Notes: generated by a model not told the origin, from the sequence alone. A stretch of 64,000 bases of DNA from Emiliania huxleyi CCMP1516 (GCF_000372725.1 NW_005199274.1:720626-784625), one strand, 5' to 3'. Shown: positions 20,236 to 30,315, numbered from the stretch's first letter. Made by a program: numbers and translations.

Positions 20236-21352
20236 TCTCGTCTCGCACGTTCCTGCTCTTTGCCGCGCCGGTCCTCACCCTCATCCTGGGGAAGATCACT
20301 TGCTTCGGCTTCATGACCTACTCGGCCGCGCGGTTGGGCGAGCTGCCGCTCGCCTGCCACCAGCTCGCCCTCACCACCTTCTTCTTCCTGTCGCCGCTGC
20401 TCGAGGTCGTCTCGCAGACCGCGCAGGCTATCCCCGACCTCCCCCTCCCTCCCCTCCCTCCCCTCCCTCCCCTCCCTCCCCTCCCTCCCTCCCTCCCTCC
20501 CTCCCTCCCTCCCTCCCTCCCTCCCTCCCAGCCTTGGGCAACCTCGGGAACCCTCGGGAAACCCCTCGAGAAATCTCGGACCATCTCGGACAACCTCGCG
20601 GAATCTCGCGGAATCTCGCGGAGTATTCTCGCCGCTATCGCGCAGGCCTTCCTCCCGCCATACGCGCGCCCGCCCGACGGCGCAAAGGTTGCTGCGTGGC
20701 GAGACGCGGAGGCGTCCGTCGCGGCGCGTCTGCTGCGGCTGTCCATGGCCGTCGCCGTCGGCGCCGCGCTGGCGGGCGGCGCGTTGCCGCTCTTCGGCAC
20801 CGGCCTCCTGACCAACGACGCGGCCGTCGCCCTCGGCATGCGCCGCCTAGAGTTCTGGGTAGAGACCCCCAACTAGCACCCCCGTGCTCCAACTAGCACG
20901 CGAGACGGCGCGCACTCGGCTGTCTCCGGATGCACTGCCTTTGGCAGCCCTGGCATGCACGCGATGCTCTGGGCACACTGGGAGCAAGCGACTACTACTA
21001 GTGTGCCCAGGCGATGCTCTGGGCACGCTGCACGATGCCACACCCCCTCGCTCAGATCGCACGGTGCCCCTCCTCGCTAGGCATGCGCCCGCTGGCGGCC
21101 CCGCTCGCGATCGCCGCCCTGCTCACCGGCGCCGTCACCGCGTCGGAGGGGACGCTGCTCGCGCGGCGCAGCCTCGGCGCGCTGTCGGTGGTGTACCTCT
21201 CCTCCGTCGCGTTGCTCCCATTCATGCTCACGCGAGCCTCGTCCGCGGCGGCCATCTGGCGGACCTTTGGTCTCTTCCAGCTCATCCGCGCGGTCGCCTT
21301 CAGCGGCCGTGTCTGGCTCCCGCGCGTGACCGCGGCGCGCAGTGCCGAGTGA
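18916..21352 (+). CDS. MATE-family efflux transporter, 5 exons
   Basis: Exons 18916-19391, 19713-19893, 19968-20426, 20646-20835 and 21081-21352 join in frame to 525 residues. Diagnostic stretches are [49 protein letters not shown], the helix [39 protein letters not shown] and [20 protein letters not shown]. About 12 hydrophobic segments are expected of this H+/Na+-coupled multidrug and organic-anion exporter family. The layout is closest to the DinF/plastid branch. The frame is open upstream of the ATG (from about 18847), and the long Ala/Arg/Pro N-terminus after [10 protein letters not shown] could be a bipartite plastid signal. Introns are GC-AG except the second (19894-19967), which needs a GA donor. 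Confidence 0.85.
19894..19967 (+). repeat. MATE intron 2: GAA run between a 32 bp direct repeat
   Basis: The exon stretch ctcacgccgctgctcggctc...ggcggtgg is present at about 19899-19926 and again from about 19972. Between the copies is (gaa)n plus about 25 bp. Frame continuity requires one copy to be removed. The only acceptor available is AATAG/GACTCG, pairing with AAG/GAGTCG. Confidence 0.75.
20427..20645 (+). repeat. MATE intron 3: CCCTC/CTCC tract
   Basis: GC-AG intron bordered by GCGCAG/GC on both sides. It contains about 85 bp of ccctc and ctcc repeats (about 20441-20530), then 10 bp ctcggacca/ctcgcggaat-type repeats. Confidence 0.75.
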
Positions 21353-22504
21353 AAGAATTTTTCATTAATAAATAAATAAATAGAGCAGACAACCCCTGGT
21401 TAATTTTTTCATTCGTTTGCAGCGATATCGCTGCAAATTCTTTTTGACCGCGCAAGATAAAAGGGTGGCTAAGGGCTCTGCCCGCAAGGCGCCCGCGTCG
21501 CAGACGCGGTACCATTGACAAATCTGCAATATACCCCCACACGAGCAAATAGCAAAATCCGAATACCGTGCACGAACTGCGTGATGTGGGATGCAAGCCT
21601 TCAGCTGGTGCCAAGACATTCGTAAAATTGAAGCCAAGAACGGCCGCCAAATCCGTGCTTTCGCGCTACCTGAGGGGAAAGCCGCTGATCGAGCCCAGCG
21701 TGCCCGCGGCCGCCTCCCGCGCAGCACCGCCGCTGCGGAATCGGATCGATCCCATGGAGGAGGGCGCAGTCGGCTAGCGCAGCAGGCGGAGTCCCTCCCC
21801 GCGCCGGAGCCCCCCTGCAGTCGAGGGAGTCCTCGTTGGCGATGAAGGTGGCGACATCGAATCGCGGCCGACACACGTCACGGGAGGAATGGGCGATGAG
21901 CGGGAACGATGCGCGCTACGGCGCCGACTCCGCCGTGCTCGTGGCCGCAGAAAGCCGCGCTCCAGGAGCACGCCAAGATGCAATGGCTCGCTTGCTTCGA
22001 TTCAGCTCTCTCGGCAGCAGAAGTGGGGCTGGAGCGGGTGGGGGTGGATGCCGATTGAGGGGGAGCGTCTCCAGCTGCGCCCTGTGGCAGCTGCGCCCTG
22101 TGGCATAGTCGAGGGACTTGGTAGTTGTGACCCCCCTGAGTGAGGACAGGAGAGATTTTGTGGTGTTTGTTGGTGTACGCAATAACGGGACAGGGTGGTT
22201 GTTCTCTCTATCTCCTCTTCTAGCTCTTAGCATGAGCTGCGCCCGGTGTCCGACCCCTTTTGCGCAGCAACACCTTAAACTTTTAGGCCCTCCAAATTCG
22301 GGTCGGAGCGTAGCGGAGTGGGCCCCGAGTTTGAAAAGGGCGACGGACGCTTGCGTCCTAGCCTCCAACAACGCCTCCCCGGCGCAGAGGGGCCCCCGGA
22401 GGGATGCACAACCGCTCCACGCCACGCCGCTTGCGGCGGTCCTCTTCCCAGCTCAGCTGAGGGCCCGTGCGTTATTTGCGGGCCGGCATTCCCCACCACC
22501 TTCT
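21353..22504. other. Intergenic, nothing recognised
   Basis: Begins AT-rich (taaataaataaata near 21368), a plausible 3' UTR of the MATE gene. No family-bearing ORF is seen. Confidence 0.35.
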
Positions 22505-23895
22505 ATGAGGCTCCTTCGTCGCTCTCTGCTACCCGCACTCCTCGCCGGCTCCGCGCTCCTGCTCCGCGACGGTAGGCTGCTCCGCTGCTGGTGGTGGCTG
22601 CGGCAACGCTGGCTCCGAAGCTTTCTTACGGAGACGGACGTGGTCGACCCAGAGCGCTTGCGCCGCATCGGTGGTGTTGACGTGTCGTTCGTCAAGGGCA
22701 GCGAGACCGACGCTTGCGCGGCGCTGGTCGTCCTCGACGCCGCCACGCTTGAGGTCATCCACACGTCGTGCCGCCGCGTCGTGCTCACAGCGGTGCGGCC
22801 ATGGCCCGCGTAGCCTGATGCACGGTTTCCGCCACCGCTGCCGCAGACCCTAATGCTGTCTGCCACCCCGCATCCCACCCACTCTCCCTGTACGGCCCGC
22901 GCAGCCGTACATCCCCGGCTACCTGGCCTTCCGCGAGGTCCGCTTCCTGCTCGAGCTGCTCGCAGAGTTGCGTGAGGCGGCGCCGCACCTCTACCCCGAC
23001 GCCATCCTCGTCGACGGCAACGGTGTCCTGCACCCGAACCGCTTTGGCCTCGCTTGCCACCTCGGCGACCTCTAGCCGAGATCGAACCGAGGTCGAGTCG
23101 GGAGCGAGCCGAGATTGAGCCGAGGTCAGCTCCGGAGACGGAGCCGAGGTCGTCGAGGTCGGGAGGAGCATCTGCCTGTCCGAGCGACAGCGGCGTGCCA
23201 TGATTGGAACCAACCCTTTCCCTGGCACAAGCTCAGATGTCCACGGGCCTCTCCCGGCAGGACTGGATTGGACCCGTCTCGGAGCCGCCTCGGTGCCGTC
23301 CTCTCTAGGCGTCCTCAGCGGCGTGCCGACCATCGGAGTGGGCAAGTCGCTGCACCGCGTCGACGGCCTCACCAAGGGGACGGTGGCCGCTCTCACGGCG
23401 CAGCTCGACCGGCGCGCGCCCTCTGGTAGACTCGGCGCCGGCCACCGGACCGGAGTGGCGCCGGGACCCGGCCACCGCCACCGCCACCGGGCCACCGGAA
23501 GAAAACAGCTGCGGGAGACGTGGAGGCGACGACTTCGCATGCCACGACTCCGCAGGCGCGGCGTGCACGCGAACCTCGTCGGCGCGAGCGGCGCCACCTG
23601 GGGCGCGCGTTGCTCGGCCACCCGCGGCCGCTCCCACAGCATTTCTCCATTTCTTGACTGTCACCGCCCTTCTTTTGCAGGCGCGCTGCTGCGCACGTCC
23701 GAGCCGGCAAGCGCCGCGGGCGGCATTCGCCCCGTCGTCGTGTCGGTCGGGCACGGCCTCTCCCTCCCGTCGGCCCTCGACGTGGTCCGCCGCTGCTCGA
23801 GGCACCGCATCCCCGAGCCAGTGAGGCAGGCGGACTTGCGCTCGCGGGAGTGGCTCAGGGAGCACGGGGCGGCGGCGGAGGAGGAGGGCGGGTAG
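22505..23895 (+). CDS. ENDOV: Endonuclease V, 4 exons
   Basis: Exons 22505-22792, 22905-23064, 23309-23413 and 23681-23895 join to 255 residues. The protein cleaves DNA or RNA strands next to deoxyinosine/inosine in nucleic-acid repair or turnover. Hallmarks are RIGGVDVSF (Asp59), [15 protein letters not shown] (Glu107), [20 protein letters not shown] (Asp133), [24 protein letters not shown] and [19 protein letters not shown]. The three acidic residues match the metal-binding triad of the family. Length fits eukaryotic ENDOV. Intron 1 is GT-AG; introns 2 and 3 are GC-AG. The N-terminus ([20 protein letters not shown]) is hydrophobic and could be a signal or organellar leader, unusual for this enzyme. 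The 3' end is duplicated at about 26371-26486. Confidence 0.93.
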
Positions 23896-24137
23896 TCTCT
23901 CTCTCCCACGTCAAAATTCTCAGTACATCGGGTGGGAGCGCCCTTCGAGCACTTGGAGTGCAGTTCCCTTACACACGCGTCGTCTTGGAGGGGGTCGTAT
24001 AAAAAAATTGACGCCGGAAATTTCTTTATTCTCTCTAAATACGATCGTGCCCAGTGTCGTGCGAGGTTTGGGGGTAAAATTCTTTACATGTATTCCACGC
24101 GCCACCAGCCAAGTCTCTCTTTACGACGAGCGCTCCC

Positions 24138-26234
24138 ATGCCCGGCCGAAGGAAGGCTGGCTCAGCCGCCTCCCGGCGCGGACGCGCTTCAACGGCGCCA
24201 CAGGGTGCGTCGCTCGCGCTGCCGAAAAAGCTCCAAGCCGCGGCGGAGGACGGCAAGTTGGGCGTGGTGCAGACGTGGCTCGCCGGGGACGGGCTGGTTG
24301 ACGCGACGTGCGTGCATCGCGGTGTGAGTGGCTGGACGCTCCTGAAGATCGCCGCCAGCAAAGGCCACAAGAAATTGGTCGAGGTTCTGCTGAAGCGGGG
24401 CGCGAAGGTGGACGCACAAAACAGCATCGGCGCTACGGCGCTGATGTCCGCCGCCCACCAAGGCCACGTGCAGGTGGTCGAGACGCTGCTGCAGCACGGC
24501 GCGGAGATCAACCTTCAGAGCAGCCGCGATTGCACTGCGCTGATGTTCGCTGCCGACCAAGGCCACGAGCGCGTGGTCGATTTCCTTCTTCGGCACGGGG
24601 CAGAGATCGACCTGCAGGACGGCGACGGCCACACTGCGCTCACGGGCGCCGCCGACTACGGCCACCCTGCCGTCGTGCTCCAGTTGCTGCGGGCGGGCGC
24701 AGACATGGCGCTGCGCACTGCGGACGGCAAGACAGCGCTGCAGATCGCCAAAGAGAAGGGCCACACCGAGTGCGTCGCCGCCGTCAAGACGTTTCTCGGC
24801 GAGGTGGCAGCGGAGAGGCGCGACGCGGCGGCGGTCGAGGCGGGCGGCGAGGGCGGCAGCAGCGGGCCGCTTCCCGAGGAGATCGGCGAGGCGGGCGGCG
24901 CAGGGGCGGACGGCGGTGCCGCCTCGGGCAAGGGAGCGGCGGCGGCACCAACTGCCGCGTCCTCTTCTGGCGGCGTGGAGAGCGGAACGGGCGAGGACAC
25001 CGTCCCCGAGGAGGTCGTCGAGGCGGCTGTGCAAGGCGAGGAGGCGGCGGTGCTGGTGTGGCTCGACGGCGGCGGGTGGGCGGACGCGGCTTTCACTCAT
25101 AAGGGTGTGAGCGACATCACGCTGCTGATGGTCGCCGCCATCTACGGCTACGAGCGGCTGGCCGTGGCGTTGCTGCAGCGTGGCGCTTCGATCAACCTTC
25201 AGAACAGCGACGGCCTCACCGCGCTGATGCTCGCCGCCCTCAGCGGCCACGAGCGGGTGGCCGAGCTGCTGCTGCATCACGGGGCGAAGATCAACCAGCA
25301 GGACAATGCCGGCCTCACTGCGCTGACGTATGCCGCCGTCAACGGCCACGAGCGGGTGGTCGAGCTGCTGCTGCAGCATGGCGCAGAGATCAACCTGCAG
25401 GACGATGCCGGCGGCACCGCGCTGATGTTCGCCGCTGTCAAGGGACACCTTGCCGTCCTGCTCTGCCTGCTTCGGGCGGGCGCCGACACGGAACTGCGCA
25501 CGGCGGCTGGACTCACAGCGCTGCAGCTTGCCAAGGAGAAGGGCCACACCGAGTGCGTGCGCGCCTTTGGGGAGCATGCGGCGGCCGAGGCGGCGGCCGA
25601 GGCGGCGGCCGAGGCGGCGGCCGAGAAGGAGGCGGCGTGGGCTGCGGGGGCGGCGGAGAGGGCGGCGGAGTGGGAGGCGGCGGAGGCGGAGGCGGCGCGG
25701 CACGCCGAGGAGCTGCTGGCGGAGGTCGAGGCGAAGAAGCGCGGCAAGGGCAAGAAGGGCAAGAAGAAGAAGAAGGGCGGCGGGAGCGGCGGCGCTGGGC
25801 CGTCGCAGGAGCCCGAGGCGGCGGTGGAGGGTGCGGAGGCGCCATCAGAGGGTGCCGAGGTGCTGTCGGAGGCAGCCGCAGCCGAGGCCGCAAAGAAGGC
25901 CGAGGAGGAGAGATTGATCAGGCTCCTCGAAAGTTGTCACGAGGAGAGGATCCGGCTCGGCATCACGGCGGAGAGCCAGGCAGCGGCTTTAGCTGAGATG
26001 GTCGAGGCGGAGCGGTTGGCCGAGGAGGCTGAGGAGGAGGAGGAGGAGGCAGAGGCGGAGGAGGAGGAAGCCGCGGCCGAGGAGGAAGCCGCGGCCGCGG
26101 CACTTGCGGCAGCTGAGGCGGCCACGGCGGCAGCGGAGGCGGCGATGGCCGCTGCAAAGGCGAGGCGCGCGGCCGCTGCGAGGGCCAAGGCGGCCGCTAC
26201 AAGGAAGGCGGCGGACGCGGCCCAGCGCTCATAG
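24138..26234 (+). CDS. Ankyrin-repeat protein, copy 1
   Basis: Single exon of 698 residues. Two ankyrin arrays are separated by a Gly/Ala linker, roughly residues 35-215 and 290-470. Repeats such as GHVQVVETLLQHGAEINLQ and GHERVVELLLQHGAEINLQ show the consensus TALMxAAxxGHxxVVxxLLxxGA. Each array ends with GHTECVxA. The C-terminal third is an Ala/Glu-rich coiled coil with a Lys block (KKRGKGKKGKKKKKGG) that may act as a nuclear signal. The segment RLLESCHEERIRLGITAES lies between the coils. Expected role is protein binding; the partner is unknown. It closely resembles the protein encoded at 54994-57060 on the other strand. Confidence 0.88.
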   Translation: MPGRRKAGSAASRRGRASTAPQGASLALPKKLQAAAEDGKLGVVQTWLAGDGLVDATCVHRGVSGWTLLKIAASKGHKKLVEVLLKRGAKVDAQNSIGATALMSAAHQGHVQVVETLLQHGAEINLQSSRDCTALMFAADQGHERVVDFLLRHGAEIDLQDGDGHTALTGAADYGHPAVVLQLLRAGADMALRTADGKTALQIAKEKGHTECVAAVKTFLGEVAAERRDAAAVEAGGEGGSSGPLPEEIGEAGGAGADGGAASGKGAAAAPTAASSSGGVESGTGEDTVPEEVVEAAVQGEEAAVLVWLDGGGWADAAFTHKGVSDITLLMVAAIYGYERLAVALLQRGASINLQNSDGLTALMLAALSGHERVAELLLHHGAKINQQDNAGLTALTYAAVNGHERVVELLLQHGAEINLQDDAGGTALMFAAVKGHLAVLLCLLRAGADTELRTAAGLTALQLAKEKGHTECVRAFGEHAAAEAAAEAAAEAAAEKEAAWAAGAAERAAEWEAAEAEAARHAEELLAEVEAKKRGKGKKGKKKKKGGGSGGAGPSQEPEAAVEGAEAPSEGAEVLSEAAAAEAAKKAEEERLIRLLESCHEERIRLGITAESQAAALAEMVEAERLAEEAEEEEEEAEAEEEEAAAEEEAAAAALAAAEAATAAAEAAMAAAKARRAAAARAKAAATRKAADAAQRS

Positions 26235-26365
26235 AGAGCCGCTGAGAGGAGGACATGACGCGCGCATCTGGCACCGCGCCCGGCTGACGCTTGCTGAGGG
26301 GTCGCTGACCCCACGCCGCCCCGCCCTCGGCGTCGCGCAGCGGAGGCGGCGGCGTCTCGACCCGA

Positions 26366-26486
26366 CGCCGCGTGAGGCAGGAGGACTTGCGCTCGCGGGA
26401 GTGGCTCAGGGTACGGGAGCACGGGGCGGCAGAGGAGGAGGGCGGGTAGACTGCTAGTCTCTCTCCCCCACGTCAATCTCGGTACA
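26366..26486 (+). pseudogene. Duplicate of the endonuclease V 3' end
   Basis: Reads gcaggaggacttgcgctcgc and continues, with a 6 bp insertion, through the codons for REWLR and EHGAA-EEEGG to the stop. It then continues into the 3' flank (ctctctccc-cacgtcaa). It matches 23826-23935. No other part of the gene accompanies it, so it is a 3' fragment copied to the far side of the ankyrin gene. Confidence 0.75.
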
Positions 26487-26868
26487 AACACCGATGAAGA
26501 AAGTGGTCACGTGTGGACTTTGTGTGGTGGCTCTCCTATGTGTACGTACTCTAGAAAGGATAGGGCAAAGATTTCGCAACAAACAACACAAAAGATTTCG
26601 TCAGGGAGGGGGAACTGGAAAAACGAATCGGAAACGAATCGGAACCCGGAATCATATGCACACAGGAAGAGTCTACTAGAGAGCACAGAACATGCACACT
26701 GTATGTCGATCCATACTGACGAGTGACGATCTGTCAGTGACGTACGCAGCACGGCCATGCCACCATCGCCCCGGGGGCCATGTGTAATCGACAGATCCGA
26801 TCAGGTGGCGAGAGGCGCTGCTCTCGCCCCGAAGCGTGCTGTCGCTGTCAGCGAGACCTCTCCTCTGC
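26487..26868. other. Intergenic between convergent genes
   Basis: AT-richer than its surroundings (26490-26760) with no family-bearing ORF; probably 3' UTR and spacer. Confidence 0.35.
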
Positions 26869-27569
26869 TCACACCAGCGAGGGCTTGTAGTCGAGGTACT
26901 CCTTCGCGGAGGGCGTCGCCGCGCCGCCGTAGGCGTCGATCAGCCAAACACCGTCCACCTCCATCTTCACGACGTAGAAGGCGTGGCCCGGCGGGTACAT
27001 CTTGAAGGACGGGTGCTTGGCGAAGAGCGCCTTCTTGGCGGCCGTCTCCTCGTCGCTGCCCGCAGCAACCTTTGCGAGGCTGCCGCTCAGCACGAGCCGG
27101 GCGCAGGGCGGGTTCTCCGGGTCACCAAGCAGGTGGCCAATCTTGCACGCCGCGACCTCCTCGAGCGAGGATGCCTCGGTCAGGGAGAGGGTGCCGCGGG
27201 AATTCGACGCGTCGGAGCCGAAGAGGTCGACCATCGAGGCGTCCATGCCGCTCGCGTAAAAGTAGGGGACGCCGTCGACATCCGCAAAGGAGTCTGCGCG
27301 GCCGCAGGAGGATGGACACATGTGTGTTGCTGGGCGGAGAGCTGGGTAGACAGGATACACACTTGCTACTGTGTGGCTACAGCTCGCGGAGATGCACATG
27401 GGTTGCCGAAGGCGTCGCCTTTGGTTGAACCTTCCGACCGAGTCGACGTCGTTGAGAGAACTCCCCAGGTGAGGGAGGTTGCCATCCAGCGGGCAAAGCC
27501 GGGGTGGTCCGAGGCCTTGGGAGGCGGGGCGGTGTACGAAGAGATGAGGATTGTGGAGAGGAAGAGCAT
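26869..27569 (-). CDS. CREG-like flavin-fold secreted protein, 2 exons
   Basis: Exon 1 (27569-27398) starts MLFLSTILISSYT, a signal peptide, then HPGFARWMATSLTWGVLSTT and GDAFGNP. A canonical GT-AG intron (27397-27294) follows. Exon 2 (27293-26869) gives YSFADVDGVPYFYASGMDAS, SLTEASSLEEVAACKIGH, DPENPPCARLVLSG, AKHPSFKMYPPGHAFYVVKM and WLIDAYGGAATPSAKEYLD. Total 198 residues. This order is that of CREG (cellular repressor of E1A-stimulated genes), a secreted or lysosomal glycoprotein with a split-barrel FMN-binding-like fold that usually lacks cofactor activity. Length matches the family. Confidence 0.88.
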
Positions 27570-27879
27570 GGCGCCGGTGTGACCGAATGCAGATCGAGTT
27601 GCAGTTTGGCTGCGAGCGAGTCGCCCTCAGCCTTTACAGTTGTAGGTACCCACCAGGCACCGAAGTTTTGTGTTTGTTTTTTTTCGAGACTGTCGGAAGA
27701 AGGAGAAAAAGGTCGTCTTATGACCGTTACTTTGAGAAGAGTGTCGCCACAGCACCCCAGGCTGCGGTGGCAGCGGTTTCAGCGGCAGCGGTGGCAGCGG
27801 CGGGCGGATGAGGCGGCGGCTCCGCCGACAGGCGCCACGGACCCCGGACACGCTCCATACGTCGTCCCTGCCCGCTCAT

Positions 27880-28091
27880 CGAGACGTTCGGCGGCTTCGG
27901 GGACGGCGTCCGCAGAATTCTTCGGCAGGCGGCGGACCAGCTGAGTAACAAACTTTCGCACGCTCAGCACCTCGATGAGGTCACATGGACCACCAAGAAC
28001 TGGCACGGGCTGCAGATGCAGCGCTTGTCTGTCGTTCTCCACACCGCCGTGGCGTGGCAGACGGTGAACGAGCTAGCGTGCGGGGACAGCG
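27880..28091 (+). pseudogene. 3' coding remnant of a retroelement-like ORF
   Basis: Encodes ETFGGFGDGVRRILRQAADQ, LSNKLSHAQHLDEVTWTTKN and VAWQTVNELACGDSG. The same segment, about 85% alike by eye, lies at 45360-45570. The shared 3' tail (ggagtcgcttaggcggctcc) follows at 28672-28745 after an insertion. Only the last about 70 codons are present here. Confidence 0.65.
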
Positions 28092-28099
28092 GCAAATTG

Positions 28100-28663
28100 A
28101 GAGAGAGAGATTTTTAGCAATACCAAACAACTCTAACACTCACACGTAATTTGGGGCCTGGAGCCCTGTTCACGCGCGCGCGAGACGTGCAGACAGGGTT
28201 GCCAGGTGAGAGCGAATGGCGCGGTTCACGCCTCGCACAACAGAGAGAGAGATGCGCTCTGCATGGTGGGACATAAAAGAGAGCGAGTACTTGGGCGAGT
28301 AGGCCGTGCGGTCAACGCTGCCGCGCGCGACTTTGCGCGCGAGGCGGCGCAGCTTGAGAACGGCGGTGGGCGAGAAGCCGCCGCCGAACGTCTCGTGGAG
28401 CAGCAGGTTGAAGTTGTTGCGCTTGACAAAGATCGCGTCGTGGTAGAAACCGCGATGCGCCTTGACGTAGCCGTGGCCGGTCTTGTGGGAGAAGGGTTGG
28501 CTGGGCTGCCCGCGCGCCTTGCAGCCCATGTTCAGGCGGCGGGCCTTCTCCTCGGTGTTGCCGAAGGCGTAGGAGTGGCCAACGGAGGCGGGCGTGCCGC
28601 CACTCGAGGCGTTGCCAACGCCCGGCGAGGAGGTCTTGAGGAGGGGCGTCCGTTTTGTTGTTT
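28100..28663 (-). mobile_element. 564 bp insertion with 8 bp target duplication
   Basis: GCAAATTG stands exactly at 28092-28099 and 28664-28671. The two halves of the surrounding repeat (compare 45540-45655) are continuous if the insert is removed. On the reverse strand the insert carries a frame (within 28170-28631) with YVKAHRGFYHDAIFVKRNNF and LLLHETFGGGFSPTAVLKLR, which looks like real protein of unknown family. It ends in a CT-rich tail. No terminal inverted repeats were seen, which favours a truncated retroelement. Confidence 0.6.
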
Positions 28664-28671
28664 GCAAATTG

Positions 28672-28745
28672 TGCACGGTGCTAAGTGCATTGCCGTTCTT
28701 AACGGAGTCGCTTAGGCGGCTCCGGTGGTGTGCCTGTGATAGTAC
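28672..28745 (+). repeat. Retroelement 3' tail
   Basis: tgcattgccgttcttaacgg followed by agtcgcttaggcggctccgg. It recurs at about 45590-45655 directly after the same coding remnant. Confidence 0.65.
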
Positions 28746-28782
28746 TAGCACGCGCCAGTTCGCACCTGTGTCGAGCCTGTCT

Positions 28783-28809
28783 GCTGTGAGAGAGAGTTCT
28801 TTTGTTTAA
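28783..28809. repeat. 27 bp direct repeat, left of the SMP-30 gene
   Basis: tgctgtgagagagagttctt and seven further bases are identical at 30289-30315. The two copies bracket the SMP-30 gene. Confidence 0.85.
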
Positions 28810-29060
28810 ATTCTTCTCTATCCAGTGCTCCAGTGCGCTCAAAGAAAACAGGCAGCCCGAAGAGGACGGCAAGCCGCCACCACAATCGCACGTCCCCCTC
28901 AACCTCGGCTTCCCCTCAGTCGCCAAAACAGCAAACGCTCGACGAGTTCATGTTCACAGTTCACCGCTGTGATGGCGCCTGAGAGATAGGTGCGAAGTAG
29001 CAACCATGCCCTGCTCGACATTTGCTCTCAAGCTTGCTGCCCGCCCGAGACCTGGTGGTG

Positions 29061-30128
29061 ATGGGGTGCGGTAACTCCAAGGGGTACGAGATTGACCTCG
29101 ACCCGCCAATCGCAACCAAGCCGCACGCCGCGACCGCAGAGGTCGCTGACCACGCGGGCGTGCTCGCCTCCGCCGAGGTCGAGCTGCTCGTGTCCGGCAT
29201 CCGCTGGAGCGAGGGCCCAGTGTGGGAGGCCAGCGAGAAGGCGCTCTACTTCGTCGACACGGTGGACGCACGGATCTACCGCTGGACCGAGGCGGAGGGC
29301 ACCACCATCGTGGCGACCGAGGCCGGCGGCTACGACGGGAGCAACGTGCCCGACTTTGAGCAGCTCTTCGAGCCCGGTGCCAACGGCATGGCGCTCGTGG
29401 GCGACGAGCTGACCATCTGCCAGCACCCGACGCGCCGTGTCATCCGCATGAAGCTCGCCGAGCTCAAGAAGCTCAACGGTGGGAAGATCTGCGAGGCGGC
29501 CTTCGAGGTGCTGGCACACACGGCGCCCAACGGCAAGCCGTTCAACGCGCCCAACGACGTGGTGGTTGCGCCGAGCGGCGATGTCTACTTCACGGACTCA
29601 GTGTACGGCTTCCTGCTCAAGCAGTTCATGCACCTCGGGCACCCCGACCAGCCGTACCTGGACCAGGCTGTGCAGGAGCGCGGCGCCGGCTGCACCGGCG
29701 TCTACCGCTGCCGAGCCGGCGGCGCGGTCGAGCTCGTGACGAGCCTGCTCGAGCGCCCCAACGGCCTTGCGTTCTCGGCCGACGGGGGCGCGCTGTGGGT
29801 GGCCAACTCGGTCAAGGACACGCCGTCGTGGCACGCCTTCCCGCTGCGCGAGGCGCTGCCGCTCGAGCGCAGCGCGGTGCTGGGCGAGAAGGAGCTCGGC
29901 GCCGGCGTGCAGCTCGGGCCGGGGCTGTCCGACGGCTTCAAGGTGGACGAGCTCGGCCGGATCTGGAGCTCGGTGCCGGGCGGCATCGCCGTCATCGACC
30001 CCGTTGCGCCCAAGGTGCTCGCCTCGGTCAAGCTGGGCACCAACATCTCCAACGTCAGGTTCGGCGACGGCGGCGACGTCTTCGTCACCGGAAAGGGACA
30101 TGTGTGGCGGCTCAAGCGCAAGGTCTGA
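29061..30128 (+). CDS. SMP-30/gluconolactonase-like protein with an MGC N-terminus
   Basis: Single exon, 355 residues. Beta-propeller motifs of the SMP-30/Gre/LRE family are GIRWSEGPVWEASEKALYFV (metal-binding Glu), RIYRWTEAEG, GANGMALVGDELTICQHPTR, NAPNDVVVAPSGDVYFTDS (metal-binding Asn and Asp) and RPNGLAFSADGGALWVAN. A propeller-closing DGFKVDELGRIWSSVPGG supplies a further conserved Asp. The family hydrolyses sugar lactones or organophosphate-like esters with Ca or Zn. The start MGCGNSKGYE fits N-myristoylation at Gly2 plus palmitoylation at Cys3, predicting a membrane-anchored cytosolic enzyme. An in-frame open stretch upstream lacks ATG, so 29061 is the likely start. Confidence 0.85.
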   Translation: MGCGNSKGYEIDLDPPIATKPHAATAEVADHAGVLASAEVELLVSGIRWSEGPVWEASEKALYFVDTVDARIYRWTEAEGTTIVATEAGGYDGSNVPDFEQLFEPGANGMALVGDELTICQHPTRRVIRMKLAELKKLNGGKICEAAFEVLAHTAPNGKPFNAPNDVVVAPSGDVYFTDSVYGFLLKQFMHLGHPDQPYLDQAVQERGAGCTGVYRCRAGGAVELVTSLLERPNGLAFSADGGALWVANSVKDTPSWHAFPLREALPLERSAVLGEKELGAGVQLGPGLSDGFKVDELGRIWSSVPGGIAVIDPVAPKVLASVKLGTNISNVRFGDGGDVFVTGKGHVWRLKRKV

Positions 30129-30288
30129 ACGTTTCGACTGAACGTTTTAACGTCCTCTCTGTCGACCTGTGTGAACATTTCCGTGGGCCGCTCGATGTGC
30201 CCCCCACCTGCCACCTCCCCGCCCTCGGTGTACGGTGTAGTCGTCGAATCAGCGCTCTACCTCTTATTGTTACAGCCTGTGAGCTGTG

Positions 30289-30315
30289 TGCTGTGAGAGA
30301 GAGTTCTTTTGTTTA
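30289..30315. repeat. 27 bp direct repeat, right of the SMP-30 gene
   Basis: Identical to 28783-28809. Confidence 0.85.

Noticed and set aside
24189-25703. 504-codon ORF antisense to the ankyrin gene (and its counterpart 55576-57033)
   Set aside because: Shadow frame of repeated GC-rich coding sequence; the sense frame has clear ankyrin consensus.
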